Assembly: GCF_007858435.1 (NCBI RefSeq)
Contig: NZ_VIGW01000011.1
Location: 37,901 to 101,900, forward strand
Reading direction: 5' to 3'
DNA: 64,000 nucleotides
DNA from: Tsukamurella asaccharolytica
GTDB taxonomy: Bacteria; Actinomycetota; Actinomycetes; Mycobacteriales; Mycobacteriaceae
The position numbers and the translations under genes are program-made. The notes below the pieces were generated by a model. That model did no database searches, was not told the origin of the DNA, and saw nothing but the letters and a program-made list of their open reading frames with translations. Below, one piece after another: positions 19,792 to 28,349 of this stretch (within the stretch, counting starts at the first letter, position 1; every line of letters starts with the position of its first letter).

Positions 19792-21429
19792 TCAGGGATA
19801 GGCAGTGGTTCCGGTGGGGCCCGAAGTGTTCGACAGCAGCTTGGCCGCGCAGCGGTTCCGGTCCAGGCCGTTCTGGCGGCACCACGCCACTGCGGGAGCG
19901 GAATCGGTGAAGGCGTAGGCGGCGAGGATCGGCACCCAGGAGGTCCGGCCATCGAACACGGGCCAGTCACCGCTGTAGAGCACCTTGACCGCGCCGTACT
20001 TGCCCTCGAAGTAGCCGATTTCGCTCAGGATGTCGGCTTCGAACCACTGCTTGCCGTCGTCCGTCACGCCTGCGTACTTCGAGGCCAGCTGGATGACCCA
20101 GCGGTTGTTCATGGTCGCCAGGACGGACGGCCTGTCGGCGGCCGCCCGCGTCTGGAGCGCGACGAGCGGATCCGCGGGCGCGGTGGTCGTGGGCGGCGCC
20201 GTGGTCGCCAGTGCGCCGGTCGGGACGTGCGACGGGGCGGTCGCGGTGGCGGTGACCCGCACAGTGGAGGCGGGTACGGTCTTGCGGTCGGTCAGGGCGA
20301 CGTAGCCCAGTACCGCCGTCGCGCCGACGAGGATCGCCGCGACCGTGGCGAGGATCGGCACCGTGCGGCTCCTCGCGGGCGGCGGCTGCTGCTGGTAGGC
20401 CGGGGCGACCGGGTAGGACGGCGCCTGCGGATACGACGCCCGCGGGTACGAGACCTGCTGCTGCGCCGGTCGATACGACGGCGCGACGGGGTACGAGGTC
20501 GGCGGCACCGGCCGCGAGATCACCGTGGGGTCCGACAGCGCCGCGACGGGACGGATCACCGTCCGGTCGTCGTCCGGGCCGGGTAGCGGCACGTCGACGC
20601 TGTGGCCGGCGAGCGCCTGCCGGGCGGCCGCGGCGAGCTCACCGCACGAGGCGAAGCGCTCGGCCGGCTCCTTCGCCATGCCCCGGGCGACGACGGCGTC
20701 CATCGCGGCGGGCACCTGTACCTCGGCGCCGGGGCGGGGGATCGGCGAGGTGAGGTGCTGCCTGAGCATCGCACCCAGCGACTCACCCCGGTACGGCGCG
20801 TGACCGGTCAGGGCCTCGAACAGGACGCAGGCCAGGGAGTACACGTCGCTCGCGACGGTGGCCGCGTCGCCCTCGAACCGTTCGGGGGCCGCATAGGCCT
20901 GCGATCCGACGAACAGCCCCGCCGACGTCATCCGGGACTGCGTATCGGATACCGCGAGGCCGAAGTCGAGAAGGTACGGGAACCCCGACTCGGTGAGTTC
21001 GATATTGGCGGGCTTGACGTCCCGGTGCACGAGGCCCTTCGCGTGCGCGGCGTCGAGCGCGCCCGCAACCTGCTCGACGAGCGCGACGGCCCGGGACGGC
21101 GGCAGCGGACCGTCGTGCAGGATCTCCGCGAGATTGCGGCCCTCGACCAGGCGCATGTCGATGAACAGCACCCCGTCGACCTCGCCGAAGTCGTGGATGG
21201 GGATGACGTGCGGGTCGGCGAGCCGCGCCACCGTCTGCGATTCGCGGGTGAATCGCTCGCGGAACTGCGGATCCTCCGCTGCGGAGGCGTGCAGGAGCTT
21301 GAGTGCCACCTCGCGATCGCGCCGCTCGTCGTGCGCGCGGTAGACCTCGCCCATCCCCCCGCGGCCGAGCAATGTGCCGATCGCGTACGGGCCCAGCCTG
21401 GTGCCGGTCCGTGTTCCCTCGCCGCTCAT
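19792..21429 (-). CDS. Membrane Ser/Thr protein kinase with extracellular sensor domain
   Basis: This is a 545-residue PknH/PknD-style eukaryotic-like kinase. The kinase domain (about 13-270) has the glycine loop LLGRGGMGEVYRAHD, catalytic HRDVKPANIEL, DFGLAV and the APE motif in AAPERF. A Pro/Tyr/Gln-rich juxtamembrane region (about 300-350) and one membrane helix (about 355-378) lead to an extracellular domain (about 423-545). That domain has NNRWVIQLASK, SGDWPVF, WCRQNGLDRNRC and AKLLSN, and is closely similar to the C-terminus of the upstream gene's product. ATG 21429 is chosen because GGAGGGGG lies just upstream. Confidence 0.94.
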   Translation of the reverse strand: MSGEGTRTGTRLGPYAIGTLLGRGGMGEVYRAHDERRDREVALKLLHASAAEDPQFRERFTRESQTVARLADPHVIPIHDFGEVDGVLFIDMRLVEGRNLAEILHDGPLPPSRAVALVEQVAGALDAAHAKGLVHRDVKPANIELTESGFPYLLDFGLAVSDTQSRMTSAGLFVGSQAYAAPERFEGDAATVASDVYSLACVLFEALTGHAPYRGESLGAMLRQHLTSPIPRPGAEVQVPAAMDAVVARGMAKEPAERFASCGELAAAARQALAGHSVDVPLPGPDDDRTVIRPVAALSDPTVISRPVPPTSYPVAPSYRPAQQQVSYPRASYPQAPSYPVAPAYQQQPPPARSRTVPILATVAAILVGATAVLGYVALTDRKTVPASTVRVTATATAPSHVPTGALATTAPPTTTAPADPLVALQTRAAADRPSVLATMNNRWVIQLASKYAGVTDDGKQWFEADILSEIGYFEGKYGAVKVLYSGDWPVFDGRTSWVPILAAYAFTDSAPAVAWCRQNGLDRNRCAAKLLSNTSGPTGTTAYP

Positions 21430-21488
21430 GATCCCCCTCCGGTCGGTCGATTCGCTGATCGTAGTTGCAGGCACTGACACGGTGGTTG

Positions 21489-23807
21489 TCACCAGTACCG
21501 CGTCGATCCCTGGGGGCTCGCAGTGCTCGAGACCAGTTTTGCGAAGCAATGGTCGCGGTCGAATCCGTTACTGCGGCACCATTGGTTCGCCTCGTCGGGC
21601 CCGGGGAAGGTCGCGGCCGCGACGCTCACCCACCAGCCCTGGTAGTTGAAGACCGGCCACTCGTCGGAGTACAGCAGGCGCACGTCCGCGAACCGCAGGC
21701 GCAGTGCGAGGAACTCGTCGAGGATGGACTTCTCGTCCCACGTGCGTCCGTCGGCCACCAGTCCGACCCGCTTGCTCGAGAGCTGCGCGACCCAGCGGTT
21801 GTTGAGGCTCCCCAGTATGAAGGACTTGTCGCTATCGGCCTGGATGCGCAGCGCACTGAGCCCCGACATCGGGTTCAGGCCGGTCTGCGGTCCGGGACCG
21901 GATGCCGCGATCGGGGGGTCAGACGGTGCCGGGACCTTCGCTCTGCCCGCCCCCTCCGGCTGCACGCAGTCGACGAGGTAGCTGTGCCCGCCGCTGCCGC
22001 TCGCACCTGATCCGCCGCTCGAGGGTCCGGGGAGTGTGTCCGGGGTGCGGAAGAACTGGCCGTGCTTGAACAGCAGGTCGACGGTAGTGCCGGACGTGCC
22101 CTCCTCGGAGCCGGAGCCGGTGCCGGGCTTGGGGACGCCGACGGGGTTCGCGGCGAAGTCGAAGGAGCCGCTCGCGATGGGGCCTGTGGAGTCGGAGATC
22201 GTCACCGTCGTGCCCGACGAGGTCAGGGCGTCGCCGCCTGGGCAGGTGGCGGTCACCTTCATGGTGACTACCAGGCCTCCCGATTCCGTGCGGAACTTCT
22301 GCGGTGTGAACACCGGTTTGCTGCCGCAGCGGGTGTAGTACGAGTCGTCACTCGAGTTCTTGGCGGCGGTACCGGTGTTGCGGCTGCCCGGTGCACTCGC
22401 GGCGCCGCCCGTCGCCGTGTAGCCGATGATCCCGTCGTTCGTTTGGAAGACGAGAGTGCCACCCGCCGCCGCCAGTGTGCCGCCCTTCGTGTCCATCGGG
22501 ACCGGTGCCCGCCACTGCTCCCGGCCGGTGTGCAGATCGACGGCGACGATCGACCCGTTGGTGATGTACATGACGTGACGTCCGTCGGTCACGGGGTCGC
22601 GGAAGCCGCCCGGGTCGGCGGCCCGCAGCTCTCGCCCCGACTCTGTGTCCATGCCGCGTAGTCGACCGTCGTGGGTCACGACGGTGACGTCGTCGGCGAC
22701 GATGTGTACCTGGGGAGAGTTGCTGAGCGCGGAGCTCCACCGTGCCTGATCGCCGATGTACAGCTTGCCGTCGACCAGGAACGGCGCGGCGATATCGGGA
22801 CCGACGACCTCGGGGACTTCCACAGAGCTGGCGGGGAACGTGCGTTGCGTGCCGGACGGCGCCGTGTGGACGACGTCCCGCGACGTTACCGATGTCAGGT
22901 CTTTGCCGGTCGTCGTCGAGGTGACGAGTCCACCGTCGGGCAGTGGTTCGCGCCCGTAACCGGCTCTGGTGAAGAGCATCTCGCCAGTGTCGGCACGAAA
23001 ATGGGTGATAGCTCCACCGCTCTGCAGGGCGACGAGCGAATCGGTCACGGTGAGTCCCCACGCGTCGCCGCTGCCGAACCCCTCCGCGGGGTCGAACGTG
23101 TTCCGGAAGAGGACCTTTCCGGAGAGGTCGTACCGAATGAGAGCCCGTTGCTGCCCCGACCCGCCGCGCGAGCCGGCGAAGACGGCCAGTCGACCGATGC
23201 CGATGATTTGGCTGCTGGAGTCCAACGACGCGATCGAGCGACGTTCGCCGGTGTTCGTGTCGACGATGACCACCTCCGGGCTCGTCTGCGGCGAGGAGAT
23301 GCAGGCGATCGCGCCTGCGACGATGCGCTCCGAGCAGGTACCGAAGGTCCCCGGCACGGTGCGCGTCTGTCCGGTCACCGTATCGACGAGGACCAGCCGC
23401 GACGAGTCGCCGGCGCCGACGAAGACCGCCATGATCGAGCCGTTCTCGTTCAGGGCACGATTCGCGACCATGTAGGTCTTGTCCTGCCCCGCGACACCGA
23501 CGATCTGCTGCGCGTCGTGCCCGGTCGCCGCTGCGGTCACCTTCCAGGAAACGGACGGGGCGGTCGGGAATTCCGACGTGAGCTGTCCCGGGACCGGGCC
23601 GGAGGCATCGTCGGCCGCATGGGAGGTGAACCACCAGATCCCGCCGGCCACGAGGGCCAGCACGCACGCGACCGACACCCCGGCGAGGATCCAAGTGAGG
23701 GCGGACCGTCGGGCACGGGCGGGCGGAGGGGGTGGCGTCCGGCCGTACCCGTATTGCGGATTCTGCTGCGGGCCGTACGGGAACCGTTGGCCTCCGGGCA
23801 AAGTCAT
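21489..23807 (-). CDS. Membrane-anchored PQQ-like beta-propeller protein sharing the kinase sensor domain
   Basis: This 772-residue protein has a short Pro/Gln/Tyr-rich cytoplasmic tail and one membrane helix (about 36-60). A propeller of PQQ-like repeats follows (about 90-460, e.g. VLVDTVTGQTRTV, VVIVDTNTGERRSI, VAVDLHTGREQWRAPV), then a small Cys-containing domain (about 475-590) and a Ser/Gly linker. The C-terminal domain (about 652-772) has NNRWVAQLSSK, YSDEWPVF and WCRSNGFDRDHCFAKL. That domain is a paralogue of the kinase's extracellular domain. The kinase gene starts 59 nt downstream on the same strand, so the two are very likely co-expressed. The substrate or ligand is unknown. Confidence 0.85.
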   Translation of the reverse strand: MTLPGGQRFPYGPQQNPQYGYGRTPPPPPARARRSALTWILAGVSVACVLALVAGGIWWFTSHAADDASGPVPGQLTSEFPTAPSVSWKVTAAATGHDAQQIVGVAGQDKTYMVANRALNENGSIMAVFVGAGDSSRLVLVDTVTGQTRTVPGTFGTCSERIVAGAIACISSPQTSPEVVIVDTNTGERRSIASLDSSSQIIGIGRLAVFAGSRGGSGQQRALIRYDLSGKVLFRNTFDPAEGFGSGDAWGLTVTDSLVALQSGGAITHFRADTGEMLFTRAGYGREPLPDGGLVTSTTTGKDLTSVTSRDVVHTAPSGTQRTFPASSVEVPEVVGPDIAAPFLVDGKLYIGDQARWSSALSNSPQVHIVADDVTVVTHDGRLRGMDTESGRELRAADPGGFRDPVTDGRHVMYITNGSIVAVDLHTGREQWRAPVPMDTKGGTLAAAGGTLVFQTNDGIIGYTATGGAASAPGSRNTGTAAKNSSDDSYYTRCGSKPVFTPQKFRTESGGLVVTMKVTATCPGGDALTSSGTTVTISDSTGPIASGSFDFAANPVGVPKPGTGSGSEEGTSGTTVDLLFKHGQFFRTPDTLPGPSSGGSGASGSGGHSYLVDCVQPEGAGRAKVPAPSDPPIAASGPGPQTGLNPMSGLSALRIQADSDKSFILGSLNNRWVAQLSSKRVGLVADGRTWDEKSILDEFLALRLRFADVRLLYSDEWPVFNYQGWWVSVAAATFPGPDEANQWCRSNGFDRDHCFAKLVSSTASPQGSTRYW

Positions 23808-23828
23808 GCCTCCACCCGATCAAGAAAA

Positions 23829-23871
23829 CGGCGCCCGGACAATCATCCGATCGGATGACAGCCGGGCGCCG
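23829..23871 (-). terminator. Intrinsic terminator after fadE with nested palindrome
   Basis: On the minus strand the stem CGGCGCCCGG/CCGGGCGCCG is followed immediately by TTTTCTT, a proper U-tract. The loop contains a second perfect 16-bp palindrome (TCATCCGA/TCGGATGA, 23843-23858). It lies 20 bp after the fadE stop and 21 bp before the propeller gene. Confidence 0.85.
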
Positions 23872-23891
23872 CCTGAGGAACCGCGTCGCGT

Positions 23892-25040
23892 TTACAGGGT
23901 GCGCGCGATGATCTCCTTCATGATCTCATTGGTGCCGGCGTAGATCATCTGGACGCGGTTGTCGACCCAGAAGCGCGCCGCCGGGTACTCGGCCATGTAG
24001 CCGTAGCCGCCGAACAACTGCAGGCACTCGGACGCGACCTCCTGGGCGCGGTCCGAGGTCCACCACTTCGCCATGGCGACGGTCGGGATGTCGAGCTCGC
24101 CCTTGACGTGCTTCTCGATGCAGTCGTCCACGAAGACGCGCGCGATGGTGGCCTCGGTGAGCGCCTCGGCGAGCTTGAACTTGGTGTTCTGGAAGCCGAA
24201 GATGGGGCGGCCGAAGGCCTCGCGCTCCTTGGTGTAGCGCAGGGTCTCCTCGAAGATGACCTCCATGCCGGCGACGCAGGCCTGGCCGATGATCAGGCGC
24301 TCCTGCGGCAACTGCTGCATGAGCTGGTAGAAGCCCTGGCCCTCCTGGGTGCCGAGGAGGTTCTCGACGGGCACGTGCACGTCGTCGAAGAACAACTCGG
24401 AGGTGTCCTGACCCTTCTGACCGATCTTGTTGAGGATGTTGCCCTTGCGGAAGCCCTCGCGGTCGGCCTCGACGAGGACCAGCGAGATGCCGGCGGCGCC
24501 CTGATCGGGGTCGGTCTTGCAGACGAGGACGACGATGTCGGCCTGCTGGCCGTTCGTGATGAAGGTCTTGCTGCCGTTGATGACGTACTCGCCGCCGGTC
24601 TTGATGGCGCGGGTCTTCACGTTCTGCAGGTCCGAGCCGGTGCCGGGCTCCGTCATCGCGATGGCGCCGACGGCCTCGCCCGAGGCCATCTTCGGAAGCC
24701 AGGTCTGCTTCTGCTCCTCCGTGCCGTACGCGAGGATGTAGTGCGCGACGATGCCGTTGTGCAGGGAGACGCCCCAGCTGGTGTCGAACGCCTGCGCCTG
24801 CGCGGCGATGAGCACGGACTCGTGGCGGAAGTCGCCGCCCCCGCCGCCGTACTCCTCGGGGATCGACAGGCACAGCAGGCCCAGCTGGCCGGCCTTGTTC
24901 CAGAGGTCGCGGTCCACATGGTGCTGCTCGGCGAACTTCTCGATGTTGGGGACGAGTTCCTTCGCCAGGAACTTGTCCGCGAGGTCGCGAAGGGCGTCGA
25001 GCTCCTCGTTCATCCAACTCGAGCGGCGGCGTGCGGCCAT
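23892..25040 (-). CDS. Acyl-CoA dehydrogenase
   Basis: This 382-residue FAD enzyme of the acyl-CoA dehydrogenase family carries out the first oxidation of beta-oxidation or of branched-chain acyl-CoA breakdown. Signatures include AMTEPGTGSDLQNVKT, the flavin-contact KTFITNGQQADI, QERLIIGQACVAGME, FQNTKFKLAE and the C-terminal LQLFGGYGYMAEYPAARFW with IYAGTNEIMKEII. The likely catalytic base is not certain from eye. The ATG at 25040 has AGAAAGGTGG upstream and gives the usual length; upstream in-frame codons are ignored. It is monocistronic, ended by the terminator at 23829-23871. Confidence 0.96.
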   Translation of the reverse strand: MAARRRSSWMNEELDALRDLADKFLAKELVPNIEKFAEQHHVDRDLWNKAGQLGLLCLSIPEEYGGGGGDFRHESVLIAAQAQAFDTSWGVSLHNGIVAHYILAYGTEEQKQTWLPKMASGEAVGAIAMTEPGTGSDLQNVKTRAIKTGGEYVINGSKTFITNGQQADIVVLVCKTDPDQGAAGISLVLVEADREGFRKGNILNKIGQKGQDTSELFFDDVHVPVENLLGTQEGQGFYQLMQQLPQERLIIGQACVAGMEVIFEETLRYTKEREAFGRPIFGFQNTKFKLAEALTEATIARVFVDDCIEKHVKGELDIPTVAMAKWWTSDRAQEVASECLQLFGGYGYMAEYPAARFWVDNRVQMIYAGTNEIMKEIIARTL

Positions 25041-25187
25041 CAGTGACCACCTTTCTGCAGGGGAGTCTGCGGGCTTGTTGAACATCACTTAATCAGAACC
25101 GCATCGACGAAAACAAGCACGGATGACTGATTCGCGGTTAATCTCCTGGTCAGCGCCTGCCACCGGCGTGGTGCCGTGCTGCGCTCC

Positions 25188-25193
25188 TAGGAT
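25188..25193 (+). promoter_or_regulatory. -10 box of the gene at 25200 (leaderless)
   Basis: TAGGAT ends 6 nt before the GTG at 25200. No Shine-Dalgarno sequence is present. Confidence 0.55.
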
Positions 25194-25199
25194 CGTCAC

Positions 25200-25955
25200 G
25201 TGCAGACGGTCGCGGGTGCCGGTGGCACCCTGCGCGGGGTGCTCCACTGGGAGCAGAGAGCGCTCAGGCGTATCGGCGTGGGCCTGCTCTTCAACCTCGC
25301 GCTCGCCTTCGGGTGGCTCCTCTTCGACCCCCTTGAGTACACCGCGCACACGGAGATCCCGGTCATCGTCGTGTACTTCGTCACCTTCGTCCTCGCCGAC
25401 TCGGCGACCACCAACATGCTCGCGGACCAGGCCGCGGTGAGGTCCGGGAGGTCGACGGGGTTCGGCGCGAGCCTCGGGGTCGTCGTCGCCCGGAACGTGA
25501 CCCTCTTCCTGGCGCTCGGCGTGCCGCTCGTCGCGGCGACGGTGACCCTGGTCGCGCTCACGGGGCACGGCGGCGCCACGCCCATCGCGGTCTCGTCCGT
25601 GCTGATGCAGGTGTTCGTGTGGCTCGGGATCTGCTCGATCCTGGCCGCGCTGTTCCCCGTGACCGCGGCGAGCCCGCTCGCCTGGTGGCGCGATCGCCGG
25701 AACCCACGGGTGACGGCCTGGCGCGCCTTCGCCGCGCTCGCGCCCTACGCGCTGCTCTGGGTGCTCGTGCCGGCCGATGGGCGGCGGCGGCTCCCCGGCA
25801 TGGGTGCGGTGCATCGCAGAACGACCGGTGCCCAGCCACTGGATCACGTGCATCAGGCCGTCACCGCGGTACTCGTGGGACTGCTGCTGTGGGGTGTGGG
25901 CATCGGGATCGGCGCCGGCATCGTGCGGATCCGGAACTGGCGGCCGCGGGCGTGA
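25200..25955 (+). CDS. Polytopic membrane protein of unknown function
   Basis: This 251-residue protein has about six membrane segments, such as IGVGLLFNLALAFGWLLF, IPVIVVYFVTFVLA, VTLFLALGVPLVAATVTLVAL and AVLVGLLLWGVGIGIGAGI. The layout loosely recalls ABC-2 type permeases, but no ATPase is adjacent and no family motif is seen. The GTG start is supported by the leaderless -10 box. It is divergent from fadE (159 bp between starts) and is followed by the type VII substrate cassette after about 95 bp. Confidence 0.72.
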   Translation: MQTVAGAGGTLRGVLHWEQRALRRIGVGLLFNLALAFGWLLFDPLEYTAHTEIPVIVVYFVTFVLADSATTNMLADQAAVRSGRSTGFGASLGVVVARNVTLFLALGVPLVAATVTLVALTGHGGATPIAVSSVLMQVFVWLGICSILAALFPVTAASPLAWWRDRRNPRVTAWRAFAALAPYALLWVLVPADGRRRLPGMGAVHRRTTGAQPLDHVHQAVTAVLVGLLLWGVGIGIGAGIVRIRNWRPRA

Positions 25956-26050
25956 GCCGTCCACCTGCGGCGATGCGAGTTCGGAACCGTTCGCCGCGCC
26001 GGTGCGTCTAATTGATGCGGAGGAAAAACCAACGAGATCGGGGGAACGAG

Positions 26051-26386
26051 TTGGGCACCACACCGCAGTTCTGGTCGGACGCCGCTGATGCGGAGAGGAC
26101 GTCCGAGCAGGCGCACGAGGTTCGTGAGCGATTGGCCCGCGTTTCGGGCACCGGGACGGCCGCACGGGGGGACGTGCGGGTCACCGTCGGAATGGGGGGA
26201 CGGCTCACGGGCGTGGTGATCGCGGGACGCGCGACGGAGTATTCGGGGGAGGCTCTGAGCGCGGAGATCATGACGGCGGCCTCCCTGGCTGCGAAAGCGG
26301 CGGCCAGGGAGGTCCACTCGATCGCCACCGAGTTCTATCCGGGACTCGACTTCTGGGATCACTACCCGAGGGAGGCGGAGCGATGA
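26051..26386 (+). CDS. YbaB/EbfC-like protein of a type VII secretion cassette
   Basis: This small protein (111 residues from TTG 26051) has the YbaB/EbfC fold pattern: an N-terminal helix, the strands DVRVTVGMGGRLTGVVIAG, then a long C-terminal alanine-rich helix. In mycolate actinobacteria such proteins often precede ESX-associated genes, like EspL in ESX-1. TTG 26051 is preferred because GGGGGAACGAG precedes it and because a -10-like TAATTG at 26009-26014 would put the transcript start beyond the alternative ATG at 26015. The stop overlaps the next gene (ATGA). Confidence 0.75.
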   Translation: MGTTPQFWSDAADAERTSEQAHEVRERLARVSGTGTAARGDVRVTVGMGGRLTGVVIAGRATEYSGEALSAEIMTAASLAAKAAAREVHSIATEFYPGLDFWDHYPREAER

Positions 26387-26691
26387 CGGACTGTGTGATC
26401 TCACCCGACACCGCCGATTCGCATGAGCGCGCACTGACCACGATCGCGGCGACCGTGAGCTCGGCCGGGACGACGTCGTCGTCCCATCGCGTCGGTGAGG
26501 GTGACTACGGCGCCCTGTTCGGGTGGCTGGCGACCCGGGTGAATCAAGCCCTCGAGGACCTCACGGAAGCGGTCTCCAGGCACAGTGGCGAGCTGGAGAC
26601 ACATCGCACCGAGTTCCGACGGAACATCACGGTGAACCAGGAGACGGACCGGGGCGGCGCGGCCGCGTTGACGGAAACAGGGCGACGGTGA
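26383..26691 (+). CDS. EspC-like type VII secretion target (DUF2580-type)
   Basis: This 102-residue helical protein has the look of the EspC/DUF2580 family of ESX-associated secreted proteins: HERALTTIAATVSSAG near the start, a central DYGALFGWLATRVNQALEDLTEAV helix pair, then a polar tail. It is the same size class as WXG100 proteins but lacks a clear WxG turn. It is coupled to the preceding YbaB-like gene (ATGA) and to the next gene (GTGA), so the three are made together and probably form a secretion unit or complex. Confidence 0.72.
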   Translation: MTDCVISPDTADSHERALTTIAATVSSAGTTSSSHRVGEGDYGALFGWLATRVNQALEDLTEAVSRHSGELETHRTEFRRNITVNQETDRGGAAALTETGRR

Positions 26692-27629
26692 GCGGCGACG
26701 GCGTGCTCGGCACCGTCGGCGACGCCGTCGCCGGGGTACCGCTCGCCGAGGCCGTGGTCGATGCCGCGGAAGCGGTGGTCGAGGATCAGAGCGCGATGGG
26801 GCTGCTCGCGGCGGTCGTGAGTATCGGCTCCGAAGTGAGCAGCGCAGTGCAGGATCCCATAGGCACCTTCTTCTCCTCGGGCGTGGGCTGGGTCATCGAG
26901 GCGATCCCGGCGCTCAGGTCGTCTCTGGACGCGGTCTCCGGAAATCCGGACACGATCGAGGACCTGCGCGAACTCTGGACCGAGGAGGTCGCCACTCCGC
27001 TCGCCGGTGTCGCCGACGCGGTGCGGGCCGCCTCGTCCGCTACGGCGTCCGGCTGGACGGGCGCCGATGCCGATGCCTACCGCACCGCCACGACCGCTCT
27101 CGCCGAGCACAGCGCGGCCCTCGGCACTGCGGCGAGAGCCACCGCGACGGGCGTGAGCATCGCGGGGGCTCTCGTCGTCGAGGTCCGCAACTTCATCAGA
27201 GACGAGCTCGCGTCCCTCGCGGTGTGGGCCGCCGCGAATTATGCGGCCGCCGCTGCGTCGTCGGTGCCGACCGGCGGTGCGTCCGTGGTGGCGGCGACGA
27301 ACTCGATCCTCCTGCGCGGCGCTACGCTCGCGCAGAAGTTCGCCGGGGTGCTGCGCACGCTCACGACCAAGTTGGAGGCCCTCGCCGCCAAGTTCTCTGC
27401 CCTCGGCACGGCCGCGCGGGCCCTGCGGCGCGCCGGTACTGGCATCGACGGCGTCGCTGCGGCGACGACCCGCGCGGTCAACGACGGCGTGGTCGCCCGA
27501 ACCGCCCTAGAGCTCGCCGGGGGAAGCCCTGTGTCCTCGCTCGGCGAGGTCGGCGCGTCAGCGGGGACCAGTGGGATCAAAGTCCTGGGCGACGGGTGGT
27601 CGGCGTGGTCCGGCACAGCGCCCACCTAG
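26688..27629 (+). CDS. Large helical WXG-containing type VII secretion substrate candidate
   Basis: This 313-residue, almost wholly helical, alanine-rich protein has a WxG turn in SATASGWTGADADAYRTAT (about residues 120-138), as in WXG100 and EspB-like proteins. Before it lies a hydrophobic/amphipathic region with VGWVIEAIPALRSSL. After it come long helices and a glycine/serine-rich end. No toxin domain is recognised at the C-terminus. GTG start overlaps the preceding stop. ESX core components (EccB, EccC, EccD, MycP) are absent here, so export would depend on an ESX system elsewhere. Confidence 0.72.
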   Translation: MSGDGVLGTVGDAVAGVPLAEAVVDAAEAVVEDQSAMGLLAAVVSIGSEVSSAVQDPIGTFFSSGVGWVIEAIPALRSSLDAVSGNPDTIEDLRELWTEEVATPLAGVADAVRAASSATASGWTGADADAYRTATTALAEHSAALGTAARATATGVSIAGALVVEVRNFIRDELASLAVWAAANYAAAAASSVPTGGASVVAATNSILLRGATLAQKFAGVLRTLTTKLEALAAKFSALGTAARALRRAGTGIDGVAAATTRAVNDGVVARTALELAGGSPVSSLGEVGASAGTSGIKVLGDGWSAWSGTAPT

Positions 27630-27650
27630 TACCTGCGGCAGGATGACGGG

Positions 27651-28343
27651 GTGACCATCGCAGCTGCGCGTGACCTGGTGATCCTGGACGTCCCGGAGGA
27701 GGCGCGGGCCGCGCACGCGCGGCTGCTCGGCGCCGATCCAGCGGAGCGCTACTCCGCGGGCGGGATCGACGTCGCGGTCGGCGCACCGTCGTGGGCGCGC
27801 GGGTCGGGCCTGCTCGTCGCTACCGATGCCGTCGCCCCAGCGGTGCAGCTCGCCGAGCGACGCGGGCTTCGACTGACGGACGTCGGGATCGGATTCGCCG
27901 GTGCGGCAGACGGTCTCGTGCTCGGCCTCGTCGGCCCGTCGGAGCCGGCAGCCGAGCCCGGCGCGGAGATCACGGGCGTCGACCACATCGTGCTGACGTC
28001 ACCGAACCGCGACCGGATCATCGCCGCGCTGTGCGGTCGGCTCGATTTCGACCTGCGCCTGGACCGGGTGCAGTCCTGGGGCGTGCACCAGCTGTTCCTC
28101 CGCCGCGGCGACCTCCTGATCGAGGTCGTCCTGCAGGAGGGCGAGAACGTCGATCCGGCCGGCCCGGACGGCCTGTGGGGCGTGGCCTGGCGCACTGCGG
28201 ACGCGGACGCGACCCACGCCCGCTTGACCGGGCAGGGCATCACCGTGAGCGACGTGCGGCGCGGCGCCAAGCCCGGCACGCGCGTCGCGACCGTGAAGGA
28301 CCCCGGGCTGGGGATCCCGACGATCGTGCTGGAGCAGTCCTAG
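27651..28343 (+). CDS. VOC/glyoxalase-like protein
   Basis: This 230-residue protein has two vicinal-oxygen-chelate modules. The second is clear, with ITGVDHIVLTSPNRDRIIAAL, LFLRRGDLLIEVVLQEG and the terminal VKDPGLGIPTIVLEQ. The first (residues 1-110) is degenerate and lacks obvious metal ligands. In the second half, candidate ligands are His in GVDHIVL and Glu in LLIEVV, with Glu near VLEQ. The reaction is unknown. CAGGAT lies 6 nt before the GTG, a weak leaderless -10. It converges on pgl with 6 nt between stops. Confidence 0.8.
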   Translation: MTIAAARDLVILDVPEEARAAHARLLGADPAERYSAGGIDVAVGAPSWARGSGLLVATDAVAPAVQLAERRGLRLTDVGIGFAGAADGLVLGLVGPSEPAAEPGAEITGVDHIVLTSPNRDRIIAALCGRLDFDLRLDRVQSWGVHQLFLRRGDLLIEVVLQEGENVDPAGPDGLWGVAWRTADADATHARLTGQGITVSDVRRGAKPGTRVATVKDPGLGIPTIVLEQS

Positions 28344-28349
28344 CCGGTC

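Noticed and set aside
22671-23858. Plus-strand open frame opposite the propeller gene
   Set aside because: No domain, and its composition is arginine/glycine-rich. The minus-strand product has a membrane helix and repeated propeller blades.
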